NCBI GenBank assembly: GCA_026981655.1
Contig: JALSIJ010000228.1
Location: 1 to 45,178 of the forward strand
From: Rhizobiaceae bacterium
Lineage (GTDB): Bacteria > Pseudomonadota > Alphaproteobacteria > Rhizobiales > Rhizobiaceae
DNA: 45,178 bases
Reading direction: 5' to 3'
Below are positions 37,510 through 45,178 of this stretch, piece after piece (position 1 is the first letter of the stretch; each line of letters starts with the position of its first letter). The notes under the pieces are model-generated. The model searched no databases. It was not told the origin of the DNA and saw only the letters and a list, made by a program, of their open reading frames with translations. The position numbers and the translations under genes were made by a program.

Positions 37510-37570
37510 AGCCGCGAAGAGCGGCTCGGCGTTAGCACGCCGCCCTGGCGGAGGCCCGCGCAAGGCGCGG
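37510..37570. repeat. GC-rich block of back-to-back hairpins between glpK and the PLP-enzyme gene
   Basis: Perfect hairpins stand side by side: AGCCGC/GCGGCT (37510-37526, loop GAAGA), CGGCGT/ACGCCG (37527-37542, loop TAGC) and CCGCGC/GCGCGG (37556-37570, loop AAG), with a CGCC-CT-GGCG palindrome at 37541-37550 between the last two. The block is far more GC-rich than its surroundings. It sits between two convergent genes (stops at 37483 and 37592), so it can stop transcription from both sides, but no T-run follows and its regular make-up resembles a REP-like palindromic element. Confidence 0.6.
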
Positions 37571-37591
37571 AATTTCCGTGAGCCAAATAAG

Positions 37592-38743
37592 TTATTTTAA
37601 TGCTTGCTCCAGATCAGCAATCAACTCATCAGCATTTTCAATGCCAACAGAAATTCGAATGAGGTTCGGGTCAATGGCTTCTTCTATCGAATGGCGGCGC
37701 TCAACCAGACTTTCGACCCCGCCCAGCGATGTGGCGCGTTTAAACAGGTTTAACTTTCCACAAACCTCTAGTGATCTTGAGCTAGGACCATTTACCAGAA
37801 ACGACATGAGTGAGCCAAACCCGCCTATCATCTGTACTTGTGCCAGCTCAAATTGAGGGTGAGTGGAAAGCCCCGGATAGAACACTTTTTTTACTTCATC
37901 ATGCTCGGCAAGGAATCCTGCGGTCTTCAACGCGCTTTCGCTCATCCGTTCCACACGTAATGGAAGGGTGCGCATGCCTCTAATAAGCAACCATGCTTCA
38001 AATGAACCAAGCAGTGCACCCGCATCATGGCGATCTGTTTTAATGGCTTGCCAGATAGGTAGAGTTTCGTCTTTAACCGCGAGAAAGCCTGCCAAAACAT
38101 CTGAGTGACCATTAATCGCCTTGGTTGCGGAATGCATGACAATGTCAGCACCAAGATCAAGCGGATTGGTCAAAACCGGCGTTGCCGCCGTTGAATCGAC
38201 GATCAAAATAGAGCTGTTTTTGCTGCAAGCCTTTGATGCGGCCTGAATATCCACCAGTTTCAACAGCGGGTTTGATGGGGTTTCTACAAATACCAGGTCA
38301 GGGCGGAATGATTGAATGGTTCTGCTTAGCAATTTCCGGTTTGAACTATCCACTTCCAGTAATTCGATCTGGCGGCGCTGGCAAAATTCCCGAACCCATT
38401 TGGTAGTCCCCCAATAAATCCCGGATTGCAGTAAAATTCTGCCTCCTGAAGCGGTCGTGCGCATCACAGCCGCTATGGCGGCCATGCCGGAAGGAAACAG
38501 CAATCCGTCCTCCCCATGTTCTGCCTTTGTGAGAATTTGTTCGCCCAGACGCAGCAGATCATTGTCATCACGGCCATATATATGCCCATCACTTATGGGT
38601 TGATAATCCTTATTGCGAACAAAGGTCGATGACGGTTGAATGGGCGGGACAACGCCGCCTGTTAGCGGGTCAATGGCACCATCAGCCTGTGCAAATAATG
38701 TCGCAAGGGTTGTGGGATGGTTCGTGCCGTGAGGGGCTTTCAT
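37592..38743 (-). CDS. Cys/Met-metabolism PLP enzyme, cystathionine gamma-synthase/beta-lyase type
   Basis: A 383-residue member of the Cys/Met metabolism PLP family, with the lysine in MHSATKAINGHSD (S-x-T-K), the DGHIYGRDDND segment in place of the usual Y-S-R region, and FPSGMAAIAAVMRT near the cofactor. The family includes cystathionine gamma-synthase, beta-lyase, methionine gamma-lyase and sulfhydrylases; this one differs clearly from the metZ product in the same window. ATG 38743 is chosen over an in-frame TTG at 38791; AGG lies about 11 bases before the ATG. It follows codA by 55 bases as the last gene of the transport operon, an unusual place for it. Exact activity is not assignable. 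Confidence 0.85.
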   Translation of the reverse strand: MKAPHGTNHPTTLATLFAQADGAIDPLTGGVVPPIQPSSTFVRNKDYQPISDGHIYGRDDNDLLRLGEQILTKAEHGEDGLLFPSGMAAIAAVMRTTASGGRILLQSGIYWGTTKWVREFCQRRQIELLEVDSSNRKLLSRTIQSFRPDLVFVETPSNPLLKLVDIQAASKACSKNSSILIVDSTAATPVLTNPLDLGADIVMHSATKAINGHSDVLAGFLAVKDETLPIWQAIKTDRHDAGALLGSFEAWLLIRGMRTLPLRVERMSESALKTAGFLAEHDEVKKVFYPGLSTHPQFELAQVQMIGGFGSLMSFLVNGPSSRSLEVCGKLNLFKRATSLGGVESLVERRHSIEEAIDPNLIRISVGIENADELIADLEQALK

Positions 38744-38797
38744 AATATGCCTGTTTGCCAGATGAATGAAGGTATTGGTGATTGAAACCAATCATCT

Positions 38798-40069
38798 TTA
38801 TTTCAGGAAATCAACCTGATGCGCTTCTCCATCAAGATTGAGCGCGGCAAATACCGGTTTTGTTCGGGACACAATTTTGCCCCGACGCACCACAAAAAGC
38901 CGGGCCGGTTTAAGTCTGATTGCCTCAATTTTATCGCGGGCCTGCAAGATTACCAAATCAGCATTGCACCCGGTTTCAAGTCCATAGTTCTCAAGGTTCA
39001 TCACCTTGGCCGAGTGCACCGTGACCGCATCATACATGGCTTGCATTTCGCTCACCCCGGTCATTTGCCCCACATGTACGGCCATATGGGCAACTTCCAG
39101 CATGTCGTGGCTGCCGAGTGAATACCACGGGTCCATCACGCAATCATGGCCCAGCGCCACATTGATGCCCATCGCGGTCATTTCCTTGACACGAGTCATG
39201 CCCCGTCGTTTTGGATAGCTGTCATGCCGCCCTTGCAGGGTGATGTTAATCAGTGGATTGGGAATTGCAGTAATTTCCGCCTCGGCAATCAATGGCAGCA
39301 ATTTACTGACATAATAATTGTCCATCGAATGCATGGAGGTGAGGTGAGAACCGGCGACCCGGCCCTCAAGCCCCAGCCGCTGCGTTTCCTGCGCCAATGT
39401 TTCGATATGTCTGGAAAGCGGATCATCGCTTTCGTCGCAATGCATATCGACCATCAACCCGCGCTCAGCAGCGATTTCGCACAGTGCTTTCACCGAGCGG
39501 GCACCATCCTGCATGGTGCGTTCATAATGCGGAATACCGCCAACCACATCAACACCTAAATCTAAAGCTCGCTGGAGGTTTTTGACAGCCCCTTTAGAGC
39601 GAAAATACCCGTCCTGTGGAAATGCTACCAGTTGCAAATCGACATAGGGCGCAATCTCTCGCCGCACTTCCAATAATGCTTCTACGGCCAAAAGGCTGGC
39701 GTCGCTTGTGTCCACATGGCTTCTGATCGCCAGCGTGCCATTGGCAATCGACCATTTGACCAATTGGTGGGCGCGTTGTTTTAGGGCATCCAGTGTTAGA
39801 TGAGGTTTTAATTCGCCCCAAAGCTGAATACCTTCAAGCAGAGTTCCGCTTTCATTCAACCGGGGCAGGCCAAGGCTCAAGGTGGCATCCATATGAAAAT
39901 GCGGATCAATAAATGGCGGCGATACCAAATGCCCTTCCGCATCAATCACCTCATGTGCTTCCGCATCAATTTTGGCGGAAATCTCAACAATCTTATCTTT
40001 GATAATGGCAATATCGGCTTTTTTACCGGTGGTTGCCAGTGCCGCATTTTTAATCAGTAGATCAAGCAT
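38798..40069 (-). CDS. codA: cytosine deaminase, CodA-like amidohydrolase
   Basis: A 423-residue amidohydrolase of the CodA family, which deaminates cytosine to uracil. Metal ligands are seen as His-x-His in DPHFHMD (about 58-60), His in DMHCDESDD with the catalytic Glu close behind, His in GSHLTSMHS, and Asp in ALGHDCVMDPW. The spacing and surrounding residues match CodA better than hydantoinase or adenosine deaminase. Closely related enzymes deaminate isocytosine, creatinine or triazines, so the substrate is likely but not certain. It lies 28 bases downstream of the ABC permease genes, consistent with imported cytosine or related bases being processed at once. Confidence 0.88.
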   Translation of the reverse strand: MLDLLIKNAALATTGKKADIAIIKDKIVEISAKIDAEAHEVIDAEGHLVSPPFIDPHFHMDATLSLGLPRLNESGTLLEGIQLWGELKPHLTLDALKQRAHQLVKWSIANGTLAIRSHVDTSDASLLAVEALLEVRREIAPYVDLQLVAFPQDGYFRSKGAVKNLQRALDLGVDVVGGIPHYERTMQDGARSVKALCEIAAERGLMVDMHCDESDDPLSRHIETLAQETQRLGLEGRVAGSHLTSMHSMDNYYVSKLLPLIAEAEITAIPNPLINITLQGRHDSYPKRRGMTRVKEMTAMGINVALGHDCVMDPWYSLGSHDMLEVAHMAVHVGQMTGVSEMQAMYDAVTVHSAKVMNLENYGLETGCNADLVILQARDKIEAIRLKPARLFVVRRGKIVSRTKPVFAALNLDGEAHQVDFLK

Positions 40070-40097
40070 TGTTTACTCCGAAATCAGGGTTCAGACC

Positions 40098-41048
40098 CTA
40101 CACCCGTTCGCCACGGCGAAACGGCACCAGCAGGGCATGGGGATATTTTGCCTTACGGGCCATAAACACCATAGCGACGATGGATAGAATATAGGGCAAC
40201 ATCAGGTAGAACTGATAGGGAATGATTGATGCTCCTGTAATTTGCTGCGCACGCACCTGAAAGGCTTCCAGTCCGGCAAACAGCATTGCGCCCAAAAAGG
40301 CTTTGCCCGGCCTCCACGAGGCAAATATGACCAGTGCAACGCAAATCCAGCCGCGTCCGTTGATCATACCGAAGAAAAACGCATCAAATGCCGACATAGT
40401 AATAAATGCACCGCCAATGGCCATAAGCGCGCTGCCCACGACCACCGCGCCGGTGCGAACCGCCAGCACATTAATTCCTTGCGCTTCAACAGCAACGGGG
40501 TTTTCCCCGGCCATTCGAACCGCCAGGCCAATTGGTGTGCGTTGCAACATATACCAGACCAGCGGTACGCAAAGCAGCGCCAGATAGGTGAGCGGTGTTT
40601 GTGAAAATACCGCCTCGCCAACGACCGGGAGATCAGAAAGATAGGGAATTTTATAGGTTTGAAACGGTACAATTTTTGGCGGTGTGGTCGCAGATGGCAA
40701 AAGCATTCGATAGACAAAATAGCTGAGTGATGAACCAAACAGCGTTATGCCGATCCCGGTCACATGCTGGGAAAGGCCAAGATGAACCGTAAATATTGCA
40801 TGGAGAAACCCGAATATTCCACCGACTGTTGCAGCAAAAATGACCCCTCCCCACAGATCACCTCCTTGATAAACCCACATCCATCCAGCCATCGCGCCGA
40901 TGGTCATAATGCCTTCAATGCCAAGGTTTAAAACTCCGGCCCGCTCGCAAATAAGCTCGCCCAGTGTGCCAAATATAAGTGGGCTGACAATGCGAATGGT
41001 CGCGGCCCAAAATCCGGTGGATAAAATGATTTCCAAAAGGTCCATCAT
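40098..41048 (-). CDS. ABC transporter permease, BMP-type (nucleoside/nucleobase)
   Basis: A 316-residue permease of the branched-chain/ribose type used by BMP-family importers (YufQ/NupQ-like). It has about eight to nine hydrophobic helices and the family motif CERAGVLNLGIEGIMTIGAMAG near residues 34-55, plus VRMAGENPVAVEAQGIN before the cytoplasmic coupling segment. It would sit with the 41045-42097 product as a heterodimer. Its start overlaps that gene's stop by four bases (ATGA at 41045-41048). Confidence 0.92.
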   Translation of the reverse strand: MMDLLEIILSTGFWAATIRIVSPLIFGTLGELICERAGVLNLGIEGIMTIGAMAGWMWVYQGGDLWGGVIFAATVGGIFGFLHAIFTVHLGLSQHVTGIGITLFGSSLSYFVYRMLLPSATTPPKIVPFQTYKIPYLSDLPVVGEAVFSQTPLTYLALLCVPLVWYMLQRTPIGLAVRMAGENPVAVEAQGINVLAVRTGAVVVGSALMAIGGAFITMSAFDAFFFGMINGRGWICVALVIFASWRPGKAFLGAMLFAGLEAFQVRAQQITGASIIPYQFYLMLPYILSIVAMVFMARKAKYPHALLVPFRRGERV

Positions 41049-42097
41049 TTACCCCATTTGATTTTGTATTTGCTCAACATCACGCTGACCAGAATTGCCA
41101 ATACCGACATGCCAACAATGACATCTGCAATATATGTGGGAATATTAACCGCCCGGCTCATGGAATCAGATCCCACATAAATACCGGAAAGAAACAGTGC
41201 AGCAGGGATTATCGCCAGCGGGTGTAATTGTGCCAGCATGGCAACCGCAATGCCGGTATAGCCAAATCCGGGCGATAGATCGAGCGTAAGGTAGCCTTTT
41301 AATCCGGCAACTTCGCTCACACCCGCAAGGCCGGCAAGACCACCACTGATCATTGCGGTTCTGATAATTGTCGTGTTGATGCTGATGCCTGAAAACGCCG
41401 CCGCCGATGCGTTTAGCCCGACAGCCTTAATTTCATAGCCCCAAACGGTGAAACGCATAAATGCCCAAACCAGAATGGCCGCGATAACAGCAAATACAAA
41501 TCCGTAATGCAGGCGACCCTTTGCCAGCATTGCCGGGATTACCCCCTCATCGATAATCGAAGCCGCCTGTGGCCAGCCCATCGCCATTGGGTCTTTCCAA
41601 GGTCCTTCAATCAAAAAGCTGACAAACAACAGAATAACAAAATTGAGCAGCAGCGTCGTTACAACTTCATCCACCTTCAAATGAGTTTTCAACAATACCG
41701 GAACAATTAAAATCAATCCACCGGCAACAGCCCCGACCAGCATCAAAAATGGAACCATAAGCATAGGCGGCAAGGTGATCATTCCGGTTCCGAAATACGT
41801 CACAGCCAAAGCTCCGCAATATAATTGGCCCTCGGCACCAATATTGTAAAACTTGGATTTAAAAGCCACCGCAATCGCCAACCCGGTAAACATCAGCGGA
41901 ATGGAACGGGTCAGTGTTTCAGTCAATGCAAACCGCGAACCAACCGCGCCTTTCACCATGGAAGCCCATGCTTCGAGCACCGGCGCACCGGCCCATACAA
42001 TCAATATGGAGCAGATTGCCATTGTCACCAATACAGCACTGACGGGTGCAAATGCAGCGCGAATTACAGAAACATTGGCTCTAGGTTCAATTTGCAT
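41045..42097 (-). CDS. ABC transporter permease, BMP-type (nucleoside/nucleobase)
   Basis: A 350-residue permease, the second channel subunit (YufP/NupP-like). Motifs include FKSKFYNIGAEGQLYCGALA near 80-98 and the coupling segment AVGLNASAAAFSGISINTT. Multiple hydrophobic helices span the protein. Its start overlaps the ATPase stop by 11 bases (42087-42097) and its stop overlaps the next permease start, showing tight coupling. Similarity to the other permease is that of a distant paralogue, as usual in this group. Confidence 0.92.
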   Translation of the reverse strand: MQIEPRANVSVIRAAFAPVSAVLVTMAICSILIVWAGAPVLEAWASMVKGAVGSRFALTETLTRSIPLMFTGLAIAVAFKSKFYNIGAEGQLYCGALAVTYFGTGMITLPPMLMVPFLMLVGAVAGGLILIVPVLLKTHLKVDEVVTTLLLNFVILLFVSFLIEGPWKDPMAMGWPQAASIIDEGVIPAMLAKGRLHYGFVFAVIAAILVWAFMRFTVWGYEIKAVGLNASAAAFSGISINTTIIRTAMISGGLAGLAGVSEVAGLKGYLTLDLSPGFGYTGIAVAMLAQLHPLAIIPAALFLSGIYVGSDSMSRAVNIPTYIADVIVGMSVLAILVSVMLSKYKIKWGK

Positions 42098-43649
42098 GGG
42101 CGCCCTCCATTGCTACCGCCCCAGCTTGAGGTGTGCCTTTTAGCGAGCTTTCCTGTCCGGCCATCATAAGGCCGATTTCAGCAATTGTTTTCGAACCGTT
42201 TTCAAAAGCCGGGCTTAGCTTTCCATGATACATGACCGCTATCTTATCGCTGAGAGCCATAAGTTCATCAAGATCTTCAGAAATCAGCAATATGCCAACA
42301 CCGCGATCACGCGCTTCAAGCAATTGGGTTTGTACATAGGCAATGGCACCTTCATCCAGACCACGAACCGGTTGGTTGGCTAAAATAAAAGATGGATTGG
42401 GCGATAAAGCTCTAGCAAGAATGAGCTTCTGGATGTTGCCGCCGGAGAGAAGTTTGGTTTCCGCCAATGGGCCTTTGCAGCGAATATCATATTTCGCAAT
42501 CAGATCTTCGGCGCGGTTTATGGCCTTTGACTTGTCGAGAAAAATGCCGAATTTTGAGGTGGTCTTTGAGCGCAGATCTTCGCTGATCAGGTTTTCCCAA
42601 ATCTGCATATCACCGACTACGCCAGATTTATGCCGATCTTCAGGTATGCGCCCGACGCCCCGTGAAAGCATGTCGCGTGTTGAAATGGATTTAAGATTTT
42701 CACCAAGCAGCTCAATGCTGCCACTGTCATGTTGATAAAGGCCGGATAAAAGGTCCGCGAGTTCCGCCTGCCCATTGCCTGAAACACCAGCAATGCCAAC
42801 TATTTCATGGGCATTAATTATAAGATCTATATTTTGCAGGCTGCTGCTGGTTGCGGCACCCTTGGTGGAAACATTCTCCAGTCTCAACACCGCTTTACCG
42901 TGTTTTATCGAACGTGGTGTCGGGCGGGTTATTTTTTCACCGACCATCATTTCCGCTAGCAGGCTCTTGTCGGCATTCTCAGTTTTAACTTCACCAACGA
43001 TCGCTCCACGGCGGAGGACGGCAACGCGGTTGGAGATGGCAAGAATTTCATGCAGCTTGTGCGAAATGAATATGATCGCGAGGCCTTTAGCAGTCAGGCT
43101 CCTAAGCGTCTCGAACAGGTCATCGGCTTCCTGCGGCGTTAATACGGCCGTAGGCTCATCCAGAATAAGAACGCGGGCATCGCGGTAAAGAGCTTTCAAT
43201 ATTTCAACGCGCTGCCGTTCCCCCACCGAAAGGTCGGCGATTTCTGCATCCGGATTGATCACCAGTCCAAACTCGCTCGACATCTGTGTCAGTTTTTGCC
43301 GGGCAGCTTTGCTGTTTTGCCGCCAGGACCATAAAGGCTCGGTTCCAAGCGTGATGTTTTCCAGAACTGTCAGATTGTCTGCCAAGGTGAAATGCTGATG
43401 CACCATGCCAATTCCGGCGGAAATTGCCGCCTCTGTGGAGCCGGGCAATAATGGCTTTCCATCAATTTCAATTAACCCTTCATCGGCCCGGTAATGGCCG
43501 AAAAGGATATTCATCAACGTGGTTTTCCCGGCGCCGTTCTCACCCAAAAGGGCTAAAACCTCGCCGCGGGCCAATGACAGATCAATACTGTCATTGGCCG
43601 TAAGCGAACCAAATCGCTTGGTGATGTTTCTTAGCTGCAGAACGGGCAT
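42087..43649 (-). CDS. ABC transporter ATP-binding protein, tandem double-domain
   Basis: A 520-residue protein with two ABC modules in one chain, as in YufO/NupO and sugar ABC ATPases. The first has a full Walker A (GENGAGKTTLMN, residues 35-46), LSVGERQRVEILKAL and Walker B VLILDEPTAVL. The second is degenerate: GVSGNGQAEL in place of Walker A without its lysine, LLSGGNIQKLILARAL, and FILANQPVRGLDEG lacking the Asp-Glu pair. One productive ATP site per half-pair is usual in this family. It lies 39 bases after the binding-protein gene and overlaps the first permease gene. Confidence 0.94.
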   Translation of the reverse strand: MPVLQLRNITKRFGSLTANDSIDLSLARGEVLALLGENGAGKTTLMNILFGHYRADEGLIEIDGKPLLPGSTEAAISAGIGMVHQHFTLADNLTVLENITLGTEPLWSWRQNSKAARQKLTQMSSEFGLVINPDAEIADLSVGERQRVEILKALYRDARVLILDEPTAVLTPQEADDLFETLRSLTAKGLAIIFISHKLHEILAISNRVAVLRRGAIVGEVKTENADKSLLAEMMVGEKITRPTPRSIKHGKAVLRLENVSTKGAATSSSLQNIDLIINAHEIVGIAGVSGNGQAELADLLSGLYQHDSGSIELLGENLKSISTRDMLSRGVGRIPEDRHKSGVVGDMQIWENLISEDLRSKTTSKFGIFLDKSKAINRAEDLIAKYDIRCKGPLAETKLLSGGNIQKLILARALSPNPSFILANQPVRGLDEGAIAYVQTQLLEARDRGVGILLISEDLDELMALSDKIAVMYHGKLSPAFENGSKTIAEIGLMMAGQESSLKGTPQAGAVAMEGAHAN

Positions 43650-43688
43650 CGTTCAGCGTTCCCATCAATGGGGCCTTTGTCCACCCGA

Positions 43689-44720
43689 TTAATAGGTGGA
43701 TTTAGGCTCGTTATCATTGATGTTAACAACAAATTTCCCGGACAGGATGTCGGCTTTTACAGCTTCCACTTTGGCTTTCGCGTCTGCCGGAATTTTATCC
43801 TCGAACTCATAATAAGGCGCAAGGCTTGCTCCGCCCTTTTGCATCATGGTCCATTCTTTGTAGTCGGCAGCTGTAAATGTTCCAGCCTTAACTTGCGCAA
43901 CTGCATGATTGATCGCGTTTTCCATATGCCACAGAGCAGAGGTCACCACCACGTCTGTGCCATTTTCTTCCTTGTTCATGTCATTGACATTACCGAAGGC
44001 GAGAATGCCCTTTTCACGCGCGGCATCAACGACACCGGCACGTTCAGCATAGAGAATATCAACGCCGGCCTCGATCTGTGCAAATGCAGCTTCCTTGGCC
44101 TTTGGCGGATCATACCACGAGCCGATAAAGTTCACTTTGAACTGCACATCTGGATTGACCGATTTTGCCCCATCCTGAAATGCATGGAACAGGCGATTGA
44201 CCTCGCCTATTGGATACCCGCCAACCATGCCAATTTTATTGGTTTTGGTCATCGAACCGGCAATAATTCCCATCAAATAACAAGGTTCATGAATATAGTT
44301 ATCAAATACGGCAAAGTTTGAACCATGAGGCTTGAAAGGGTCGCCCATCAGGAATGATACTTCCGGATATTCATCCGCCACTTTTCGGGCCTCTTTGGAA
44401 ATTCCAAATGCTTCGCCAACGATGAGTTTGACACCGCTTTCTGCATATTCCCGCAGAACCCGGATATAGTCGGTATTGGCAACTTTTTCCGAGAATGCAT
44501 ATTCAATCTCGCCGGCATCCTGCGATTTTACCAAAGCCTGATGTAGGCGGGCATCCCATTTTTGCTGAATAGGCTGAGTGTAAATTCCGGCAACCTTGAT
44601 TTTTCCGCCGTGGGAGCCAGAAAATGCCGTCCCGGTTCCCAGTCCCAACCCAAGTCCAAGTGCTGCGATACTTGCCCCTGTTAGTTGGGTAAATCGTCTT
44701 CTATGTAGCTTATGCGTCAT
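43689..44720 (-). CDS. BMP family ABC transporter substrate-binding protein, Tat-type signal
   Basis: A 343-residue periplasmic binding protein of the BMP/PnrA-like family (Bmp), whose members bind purine or pyrimidine nucleosides. The N-terminus MTHKLHRRRFTQLTG has consecutive arginines at 7-9 followed by a hydrophobic stretch (17-33) ending in SGSHGG, which fits a twin-arginine signal rather than a lipoprotein (no Cys). Family features include IYTQPIQQKWDAR, ANTDYIRVLREYAESGVKLIVGEAFG, DNYIHEPCYLMGIIAG and MVGGYPIGEVNR. The ATG follows GGGAGAGAAATC. It is the first gene of the operon; with codA downstream a pyrimidine base or nucleoside ligand is plausible but unproven. Confidence 0.93.
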   Translation of the reverse strand: MTHKLHRRRFTQLTGASIAALGLGLGLGTGTAFSGSHGGKIKVAGIYTQPIQQKWDARLHQALVKSQDAGEIEYAFSEKVANTDYIRVLREYAESGVKLIVGEAFGISKEARKVADEYPEVSFLMGDPFKPHGSNFAVFDNYIHEPCYLMGIIAGSMTKTNKIGMVGGYPIGEVNRLFHAFQDGAKSVNPDVQFKVNFIGSWYDPPKAKEAAFAQIEAGVDILYAERAGVVDAAREKGILAFGNVNDMNKEENGTDVVVTSALWHMENAINHAVAQVKAGTFTAADYKEWTMMQKGGASLAPYYEFEDKIPADAKAKVEAVKADILSGKFVVNINDNEPKSTY

Positions 44721-44954
44721 GATTTCTCTCCCTGTTTAAGTATTTTTACCAATTGATCAAATATGTTATTCGTTGTCAATCAAGCCTGTTGACTATCTAT
44801 AGGCGATGGCCTTTGTTTCATACTTCTCACGGCTAATTCAATGCTGCACATTGAGCCTGCGAAGGCACGCCGCTTAGCCTCCTGAACTTGCTGAAGGGGG
44901 CTCGCAATTTTCTCGCAATCACAGCCGCATTGTTTAAAATCAAACCCGCAAATG

Positions 44955-45178
44955 TTACCCGTCTCCATCAAGCAAATTGCCAATTCCTCCAAGAAGCGAG
45001 CCTTCTCCAACATGGCGGCCACCACCTTGAGGGGCCGCTGCAAATATTCGACCGGCAAGCCGTGAAAATGGCAGGCTTTGTATCCACACCCGGCCCGGGC
45101 CGCGCAGCTTTGCAAAGAACACGCCTTCGCCACCAAATATCATAGATTTGATGGATCCAGCTCTTACCACATCAAAGT
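44955..45178 (-). CDS. AIM24/TIGR00266 family protein, C-terminal part only (5' end outside the window)
   Basis: The last 74 codons of a minus-strand gene cut by the window edge. The frame stays open to 45178 and reads [26 protein letters not shown], then [19 protein letters not shown] and a glycine-rich end [17 protein letters not shown]. The GGEG(V/L)[15 protein letters not shown] elements are characteristic of the AIM24 (TIGR00266) family, beta-rich proteins of unknown bacterial function. The product start and length cannot be given. Between this stop and the BMP gene (44721-44954) I see no gene; it holds the promoter side of the transport operon, with GGGAGAG before its start. Confidence 0.82.
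   Translation of the reverse strand, partial: FDVVRAGSIKSMIFGGEGVFFAKLRGPGRVWIQSLPFSRLAGRIFAAAPQGGGRHVGEGSLLGGIGNLLDGDG

Noticed and set aside
44780-45136. A 118-codon cysteine-rich reading frame on the minus strand.
   Set aside because: It overlaps the AIM24-family C-terminus in another frame, has no family resemblance and no good start site.

Overview
The window reads as a chromosomal core-genome segment of an alphaproteobacterium, most likely of the order Hyphomicrobiales (Rhizobiales), with a fairly AT-rich genome by eye (GC was not counted) and a possible marine habit. The pointers are the trpF-trpB-trpA-accD-folC order, alphaproteobacterial-type addB-addA, a TsaE-phosphotransferase fusion, a DivL-type pseudo-histidine kinase, a SAM-II riboswitch on metZ, an irr/fabA-fabB-fabI locus and the long fused-domain dCTP deaminase. 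I see no phage, transposase, CRISPR array, tRNA or rRNA. Nearly every gene is recognisable.

Layout. 1-427 has no gene but carries a compact structured segment with a strong Shine-Dalgarno and a tiny reading frame on the minus strand. 428-1313 is recR-slyX (minus). 1518-2948 holds a small membrane protein, msrA and a YjbR-like protein (plus), ending tail to tail on a serine hydrolase (minus, 2945-4129). 4308-9561 is trpF-trpB-trpA-accD-folC (plus). 9594-21622 is a long minus-strand run read in the order divL, tsaE-amgK fusion, murU-like, addB, addA, trxA: cell-cycle control, tRNA t6A formation, probable MurNAc recycling, recombination repair and thiol redox. 21905-25463 carries ahcY and metZ (minus), flanking a CDP-alcohol phosphatidyltransferase (plus). 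Both methionine-cycle genes have structured leaders: metZ a clear SAM-II riboswitch with its own terminator, ahcY an undescribed-looking pseudoknot-like leader that resembles the SAM-II/SAM-V fold.

25680-30317 has dCTP deaminase, a conserved hypothetical, rpsO and pnp (plus). 30382-34417 is irr (minus) divergent from fabA, then fabB-fabI and a GIY-YIG-like protein. 34471-37483 holds a LysE exporter, an SDR oxidoreductase (minus) and glpK. After an unusual GC-rich block of back-to-back hairpins (37510-37570), 37592-44720 is one minus-strand operon: BMP-family binding protein, double ABC ATPase, two permeases, cytosine deaminase and a Cys/Met-metabolism PLP enzyme, which together look like nucleobase or nucleoside uptake and deamination with an unexplained sulfur-amino-acid-type enzyme. 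The end of the window cuts an AIM24-family gene (minus).

The best leads are RNA-level: the ahcY leader (23360-23455), the metZ SAM-II switch with a visible antiterminator pairing, the pnp leader stem and the structured segment at 144-250. At protein level the points of interest are a Tyr in place of the phospho-acceptor His in DivL, an AccD without any zinc-ribbon cysteine, a stand-alone GIY-YIG-like protein behind fabI, and the PLP enzyme in the cytosine-deaminase operon.
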